The translations under genes and the position numbers were made by a program. Positions 5,029 through 8,335 of a DNA stretch of 8,335 nucleotides are shown one piece after another. Numbering within the stretch: position 1 is the first letter of the stretch; every line of letters starts with the position of its first letter. The DNA comes from DATLHO01 sp035539855 (GTDB lineage: Bacteria > Bacteroidota > Ignavibacteria > OLB7): the NCBI GenBank assembly GCA_035539855.1, contig DATLHO010000260.1, positions 1 through 8,335 of the forward strand, written 5' to 3'. The notes below the pieces were generated by a model that made no database searches, was not told the origin of the DNA, and saw nothing but the letters and a program-made list of their open reading frames with translations.

Positions 5029-5499
5029 ATGTTCAAGGAGTTCAAAGCGTTCCTCAGCCAGGGCAATGTCATCGCGCTCGCCGTCGGCATCATCATCGGC
5101 GCGGCCTTCGGGAAGATCGTCTCGTCGTTCGTCTCCGACATCCTGATGCCGCCGATCGGCATGCTGCTCGGCGGCGTCGACTTCTCGAACCTGTTCATCA
5201 CACTCGGCAGCGCCAGTTACCCGACGCTCGCGGCGGCACAGGCGGCCGGCGCGGCGACGATCAACTATGGGCTCTTCCTGAAGGCGCTCATCGACTTCGT
5301 GATCATTGCGGCGGTGATCTTCATGATGGTGCGCACGATCAATCGACTGCAGCGCCAGGCGCCACCGCCGGACCCGACGACGCGCGAGTGTCCGTACTGC
5401 TACTCGACGATTCCGCTGCGCGCCACACGATGCGCGCACTGCACGTCCGACGTGACGGTCGTCGCGGCCGGCGCGCCGTCGGCGGTCGCGACACACTAG
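5029..5499 (+). CDS. mscL: Large-conductance mechanosensitive channel MscL with C-terminal zinc ribbon
   Basis: This 156-residue inner-membrane channel opens under membrane tension and releases solutes during hypo-osmotic shock. The family core is plain: N-terminal amphipathic helix MFKEFKAFLSQGN, pore-lining TM1 at about 14-43 (VIALAVGIIIGAAFGKIVSSFVSDILMPPIGMLLGG), a periplasmic loop at 51-78, and TM2 at about 80-104. After a short proline-rich linker (111-116) the usual cytoplasmic helical bundle is replaced by a zinc-ribbon-like module with Cys121, Cys124, Cys135 and Cys138 (CPYC and CAHC). MscL forms with such CxxC pairs exist in other bacteria to my recollection, so this is a variant and not new. 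The ATG at 5029 has GAGG six bases upstream and matches the family N-terminus; an ATG at 4927 would add 34 non-homologous residues. The next gene starts 70 bases downstream on the same strand. Confidence 0.96.
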   Translation: MFKEFKAFLSQGNVIALAVGIIIGAAFGKIVSSFVSDILMPPIGMLLGGVDFSNLFITLGSASYPTLAAAQAAGAATINYGLFLKALIDFVIIAAVIFMMVRTINRLQRQAPPPDPTTRECPYCYSTIPLRATRCAHCTSDVTVVAAGAPSAVATH

Positions 5500-5525
5500 C
5501 GCGCGGCCCGGCACGCAACCGCGCG
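5500..5525 (+). terminator. GC-rich stem-loop directly after the mscL stop
   Basis: CGCGCGG (5500-5506) pairs with CCGCGCG (5519-5525) around a 12-base loop, beginning at the base after the TAG. There is no U-tract, so it may only partly end transcription. An 11-bp direct repeat, GCGCGG-(C/A)-CCGG (5501-5511 and 5521-5531), overlaps it. Confidence 0.3.
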
Positions 5526-5558
5526 GACCGGCCCGATCCTTGCGTGACGCGCCGGCAA

Positions 5559-5564
5559 TACACT
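5559..5564 (+). promoter_or_regulatory. Putative -10 element of a leaderless mRNA (channel gene)
   Basis: TACACT is followed by exactly five bases and then ATG (5570). No Shine-Dalgarno sequence lies before the ATG, which suits initiation on a leaderless transcript. No good -35 is visible at 16-18 bp. Confidence 0.35.
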
Positions 5565-5569
5565 CTTCC

Positions 5570-6448
5570 ATGGCACGAGACGGGCAACGCCTCCGACATG
5601 CCTTTCGAAACCCGCGCATCGCGACGCTGCTCGGGCAGAGCATCTGGCTCGTGCCCGCGGCGCAGCGCGAGAAGGTCATCGACGCGCTGATCGAGCTGTA
5701 CGACGACGAGACGAGCGACGATGCGCGCCGCGAGGTCCGGCGCGCGTTCCTGATGGCGATCGAAGGCGCGCCCGTGCTCCTCGAGAACGAGCGGTACTCC
5801 GGCTTCCTGCTCGATCACGTCGAGCCCGAGGATTTCGCCGCGCTCCCTGCGCCCGCGCCCGAGCGGATCGCGTCGTACTACGAGGGACTCTACAGTCTTC
5901 GCTTCGACACCGACGAGGTCACCGAGCAGGTTCGCAACCATGCGCACATGCTGCTGCGCGGCGCGCTCCAGGAGTACGAGGAAGCCAATCGCATGGAGGA
6001 GATGCTCCGGCTGCTGCAGATCGTGCCGCGCCTGCCGGGCGTCAAGGACGCCGAGATCTCCCGCATCCGCAATCGCGTGTATCTCTACGAGATGCGGCGC
6101 GTGCGGCGCAACCGCAGCCTGTTGCGCGCGATCCTGATTCTTCAGGCCGTGATGATCTTCGTCGTGTTCCCGGTGTTGTTCATCAACGCCGAGAACGGTC
6201 GCCTCCAGCGACAGATCGAGGCTGCCACCAAGCTCGACATTCACACCGAGCAGTACGAGCAGTACAGTTTCCTCGACGGCGTGTACTGGTCGGTGATCAC
6301 CGCGTTCTCGATCGGGTACGGTGACACGGTGCCGCACACCTGGCTGGGCAAGCTGCTCGCGATGCTGCTGGGCATCATGGGCGTGCTCACGACGGGCATC
6401 ATCGCCGGATTGATTCTCAACTGGGTGACGCCGCGATCGTTTCCGTGA
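5570..6448 (+). CDS. Two-TM potassium-channel-like protein with long N-terminal soluble domain
   Basis: This 292-residue membrane protein should form a tetrameric K+-selective pore. From about 186 to 206 is TM1 (RAILILQAVMIFVVFPVLFI). The pore helix and filter follow at 236-252 (DGVYWSVITAFSIGYGD), and TM2 at 259-284 ends four residues before the PRSFP tail. The filter is the GYGD signature, but the Thr that usually forms the innermost ion site is Ser247. There is no C-terminal RCK or nucleotide-binding domain. Instead about 180 residues precede TM1, largely helical and charged, ending in a basic stretch (RRVRRNR) at the membrane. I do not recognise this domain, which probably acts as a cytoplasmic sensor or assembly unit. 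The ATG at 5570 is preferred over a TTG at 5540. Its position 70 bases after mscL suggests a shared role in osmotic or ion balance. A non-selective channel is a less likely alternative. Confidence 0.9.
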   Translation: MARDGQRLRHAFRNPRIATLLGQSIWLVPAAQREKVIDALIELYDDETSDDARREVRRAFLMAIEGAPVLLENERYSGFLLDHVEPEDFAALPAPAPERIASYYEGLYSLRFDTDEVTEQVRNHAHMLLRGALQEYEEANRMEEMLRLLQIVPRLPGVKDAEISRIRNRVYLYEMRRVRRNRSLLRAILILQAVMIFVVFPVLFINAENGRLQRQIEAATKLDIHTEQYEQYSFLDGVYWSVITAFSIGYGDTVPHTWLGKLLAMLLGIMGVLTTGIIAGLILNWVTPRSFP

Positions 6449-6474
6449 CAGGCGCGATGATCTCCGTGACAAGC
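6433..6474 (+). repeat. 21-bp tandem duplication across the channel gene stop
   Basis: Units 6433-6453 and 6454-6474 match at 17 of 21 positions. Their shared core TCCGTGACA contains the stop TGA, so a second in-frame TGA (6467-6469) follows 21 bases after the first (6446-6448). This is a local duplication of the gene's 3' end. Confidence 0.6.
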
Positions 6475-6509
6475 GCACCGCGACGCCACGCGCTTCGAGA
6501 CGTCCCTGC

Positions 6510-6515
6510 TATCTT
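6510..6515 (+). promoter_or_regulatory. Putative -10 element of a leaderless mRNA (T9SS cargo gene)
   Basis: TATCTT (4 of 6 to TATAAT) is followed by GCCCC and the ATG at 6521, placing the expected transcription start on or next to the start codon. No ribosome site is present. A clear -35 is not visible. Confidence 0.4.
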
Positions 6516-6520
6516 GCCCC

Positions 6521-7834
6521 ATGCTGCTTCGCGCACTCCTCACGTTGCCTTGTGTACCCCTGCTGCTGTTCGCGGCCGCAACGCCCGCGCCCGGACAGAT
6601 CGTGTACCGCAACGACTTCGAGACCGGCGACGTCGCCGGCTGGTCGACGCCCACGATCGTCAACCCGCTCTTCCAGCGCCCGATCCGAATCGGTGCGAAC
6701 CCTCGCGGCGACGTGAGCTTCCTCGGAGACTTCGGTGATCAGCGTGTCACGTTCACGACCACTCCCCTGCCGCCGCACGACAGCCTCGTCGTCGAGCTCG
6801 ACCTCTACGTCATCCGCTCGTGGGATGGCCGGGAATCGACCTCCGACGGACCCGACCTGCTGACGATCTCCGATGCCGAGCGCGGACAGCTCGTGCGCAC
6901 GAGCTTCTCGAACAAGGAGGATCTCCGCCAGTCCTGGCCGGACGAGTATCCCGGCGGCGATCATCCCGCGTTCACGGGCGCGGTCGCGATCTCATCGCTC
7001 GGCTATGCCGATGGTGACGCGATTTATCGACTACGTCTCGCGTGGCCGCACACCGGCTCCACACTCTCGCTGACGCTCGAGGCCGAGCTGCGCGATCGTT
7101 TCCCGATCATCGTGAACGAGAGCTGGGCGATCGACAACGTGACGATCACGGCGGTGCAACTGCCGAGTCCGTCGGCGACGATCATCGCAGGCGTCGCGGC
7201 GGGGACCCCTGGCGACCAGGTGTTCGTGCCGGTCTATCTCCGCGACGTCGTCGCGGTCGCCTCCTCCGGCGCCACGGCGATCCGCACGACGCTGCGCTAC
7301 AACGCGAGCCTGCTGATGCCCGAGTCGCCGACGCCGATCGGGCGTGTCGAGAACGGGGAGCGCGTGATCGATCTGGAGCTTCCGATCGCGCTCGGCGGCG
7401 ATTCGACGATCGGCGTGCTGGTGTTCCGCGCGGTGCTCGGCAGCGATACCGTCACCGCGCTCACGCTCGAGGGCTCGATGGGAGTTGGCGGCGACATCGC
7501 GCTCGTCGAGCGCGCGGGCCGGTTCACCTTGAGGGGATTGTGCGAGGCGGGTGGAACGAGGCTCTTTCGAGAGGAGCACGCGGCGCTGTTGCGGGTGCCC
7601 GCGCCGAACCCGATGCGCGACGGCGCGCTCATCACGTATTCGATTGCGACCGACGAGCATGTACGCCTCGATCTCATCGACGCGTCGGGCGCCGTCGTCT
7701 CGACGCTCGTCGACGAACGACGCGTGCCAGGCGAGCATGAACTGTCGCTCGGCCCGGTCTCCGCCGGACGCTATCTGCTGCGGCTGCGCGCGGGGCGCGA
7801 GGTAGAGGAACAAGTGCTGGTCGTGACGCGCTGA
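6521..7834 (+). CDS. T9SS-exported surface protein with jelly-roll-like and cohesin-like regions
   Basis: This is a 437-residue secreted protein. Residues 1-25 are a signal peptide (MLLRALLTLPCVPLLLFAAATPAPG). Residues 28-211 begin YRNDFETGDVAGW and close with SWAIDNVTIT, the typical edges of a lectin/carbohydrate-binding jelly-roll domain. Residues 218-338 resemble a cohesin-like beta sandwich: PGDQVFVPVYL, then SSGATAIRTTLRYNASLLMP, then a late VFRAVLGSDTVTALTLE. Residues 358-437 form a T9SS type-A sorting domain: PAPNPMRDGALITYSI, VRLDLIDASGAVVSTLVDERRVPGEHEL, SAGRYLLRLRAG and final QVLVVTR. The cargo would therefore cross the outer membrane through the Por/T9SS machine, be cut at this domain and be anchored or released. 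A binding or adhesion role is inferred from the folds; no catalytic motif is visible. It has its own candidate promoter and a convergent neighbour at 7952. Confidence 0.88.
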   Translation: MLLRALLTLPCVPLLLFAAATPAPGQIVYRNDFETGDVAGWSTPTIVNPLFQRPIRIGANPRGDVSFLGDFGDQRVTFTTTPLPPHDSLVVELDLYVIRSWDGRESTSDGPDLLTISDAERGQLVRTSFSNKEDLRQSWPDEYPGGDHPAFTGAVAISSLGYADGDAIYRLRLAWPHTGSTLSLTLEAELRDRFPIIVNESWAIDNVTITAVQLPSPSATIIAGVAAGTPGDQVFVPVYLRDVVAVASSGATAIRTTLRYNASLLMPESPTPIGRVENGERVIDLELPIALGGDSTIGVLVFRAVLGSDTVTALTLEGSMGVGGDIALVERAGRFTLRGLCEAGGTRLFREEHAALLRVPAPNPMRDGALITYSIATDEHVRLDLIDASGAVVSTLVDERRVPGEHELSLGPVSAGRYLLRLRAGREVEEQVLVVTR

Positions 7835-7842
7835 GTGCGCGT
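7826..7842 (+). other. Perfect hairpin with the stop codon in its loop
   Basis: ACGCGC (7826-7831) pairs with GCGCGT (7837-7842); the loop TGAGT contains the TGA of the T9SS gene. It is too short and lacks the U-tract for a classical terminator. It may stabilise the mRNA 3' end. Confidence 0.35.
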
Positions 7843-7843
7843 G

Positions 7844-7903
7844 GTCCTGAAGGCGGTGATCGACGACGCCGCTGTCCTGCAGGCGGTGATCGATGACGCG
7901 GCT
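7844..7903. repeat. Two tandem 30-bp repeats in the convergent intergenic region
   Basis: Units 7844-7873 and 7874-7903 match at 27 of 30 positions, each containing CTG-(A/C)-AGGCGGTGATCGA. They lie between the stops of the convergent genes at 7834 and 7952. The unit is a multiple of three and is open in the frame of the upstream gene beyond its stop (VLKAVIDDAA, VLQAVIDDAA), so it could be a remnant of coding sequence or a young minisatellite. No other feature is visible in 7835-7951. Confidence 0.75.
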
Positions 7904-7951
7904 GTGTTGACGGGATGTGCACTCCTGCGCCAGCCGCGACGCGAGCGAAGC

Positions 7952-8335
7952 TCAGCGGGTGCGCATTCCCCGCACGGCGAGCGGTCGCAGCGTATCGCCC
8001 CACTCCCCTTTCCCTTCGAGCACCAGGCCGACCGTTCCGCGCGCCAGTTCCTCCGGATCGAGGTCCTCGGGAAGCGAGAGCGAATACCACCGCCCTTCGA
8101 TCAACACGCTCGTGCCGAGGCGCAGCGCTATGCCCGGGTAGCGGCCGCTCATCGCAGCCGCACCATTGACGACGGGTACGGAGTCGAGCGCGACCGACAC
8201 GTTGTAGAAGGCGCCGGAACTGTCGTCGAAGCGCAGGTCGAACGGCGCGCTCCACGGCGTCGGCGCGCCGCTCTCGCTCATCGTCGGCGAGAACATCTCG
8301 CTGCCGGCGAGCGCCAGCGGCGAGCGGAGGATCGA
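7952..8335 (-). CDS. C-terminal part of an unidentified protein, 5' end outside the window
   Basis: The frame is open from the stop at 7954-7952 to the right edge, giving at least 127 residues. The Met at 8296 is therefore probably internal, since SILRSPLALAGSE precedes it in frame. The sequence is beta-rich, with APFDLRFDDSSGAFYNVSVALDSVPVVN, then GIALRLGTSVLIEGRWYSLSLPEDLDPEELARGTVGLVLEG. The pattern resembles a sandwich or barrel fold of an envelope protein, but I do not recognise a family. No cysteine, membrane helix or sorting domain is visible in the part present. It is convergent with the T9SS cargo gene, with 117 bases between the stops. Confidence 0.7.
   Translation of the reverse strand, partial: SILRSPLALAGSEMFSPTMSESGAPTPWSAPFDLRFDDSSGAFYNVSVALDSVPVVNGAAAMSGRYPGIALRLGTSVLIEGRWYSLSLPEDLDPEELARGTVGLVLEGKGEWGDTLRPLAVRGMRTR

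Noticed and set aside
5540..5569. TTG start adding 10 residues to the channel protein
   Set aside because: The TTG lies upstream of the -10-like TACACT and has no ribosome site; the ATG at 5570 fits the leaderless pattern.
5339..6478. 379-residue minus-strand ORF across mscL and the channel gene
   Set aside because: Overlaps two recognised membrane protein genes; its translation is His/Arg/Asp-rich and shows no domain.
7031..7813. 260-residue minus-strand ORF inside the T9SS gene
   Set aside because: Antisense to a clear cohesin-like region and sorting domain; Arg/His/Asp-rich shadow composition.
7835..7951. CRISPR array suggested by the repeated 30-bp unit
   Set aside because: Only two directly abutting copies with no spacers and no cas genes; this is a tandem repeat.
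7952..8296. Complete 114-residue protein starting at the Met at 8296
   Set aside because: The frame stays open to the edge of the window and no ribosome site precedes this Met, so it is treated as an internal residue of a truncated gene.

Overview
The window is GC-rich throughout. It looks like bacterial chromosome from the Bacteroidota/Chlorobiota/Ignavibacteria-Kapabacteria side of the FCB group. The best taxonomic clue is the secreted protein at 6521-7834, which ends in a typical type IX secretion (T9SS) type-A sorting domain. The small membrane protein at 1644-1904, with its NLPFGYWR and FLAIHLPVP motifs, is of a type I recall from the same group. The high GC suggests a Kapabacteria-like or Rhodothermota-like member rather than a typical AT-rich Bacteroidetes, but this placement is inference. 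I see no phage, transposon, CRISPR, rRNA or tRNA signal.

Left block (1-3309, all minus strand, read right to left). An acetyl-CoA hydrolase/transferase-family CoA-transferase (2023-3309) is followed by a strong stem-loop that probably ends its transcript. Next comes an 86-residue membrane protein (1644-1904) that seems to have its own promoter and little or no leader. Then come a small lipoprotein-like gene (1203-1577), whose ribosome site lies inside a perfect hairpin, and a secreted protein with a beta-rich C-terminus (100-1203), whose start overlaps the lipoprotein stop. At the extreme left edge another minus-strand gene appears to start at position 5. Its ribosome-binding leader closely resembles that of the CoA-transferase.

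Middle (3310-5028). A long Ser/Gly-rich then acidic secreted protein of unknown function (3565-4752, minus) is divergent from mscL. The 276-base divergent region holds a reasonable sigma-70-like promoter for mscL and two inverted repeats whose centres are 20 bp apart.

Right block (5029-7834, plus strand). MscL (5029-5499) carries a C-terminal zinc ribbon. It is followed by a two-TM potassium-channel-like protein (5570-6448) with a long N-terminal soluble domain. Together they suggest an osmotic or ion-homeostasis pair. Next is the T9SS-exported protein with a jelly-roll-like and a cohesin-like region. Short tandem repeats follow the stop codons of the channel gene (21-bp unit) and the T9SS gene (30-bp unit). 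A convergent gene (7952-8335, minus) runs off the right edge.

A regulatory theme runs through the window. Genes with a leader (CoA-transferase, the 4752 gene, mscL, the lipoprotein) have Shine-Dalgarno-like sequences. Three others (1904, 5570, 6521) have no such site and instead have a -10-like hexamer exactly five bases before the ATG, which would give leaderless mRNAs. I found no clearly new multi-gene system. The most interesting items are the SD-sequestering hairpin, the leaderless-promoter pattern, the paired dyads upstream of mscL, and the architecture of the channel pair.
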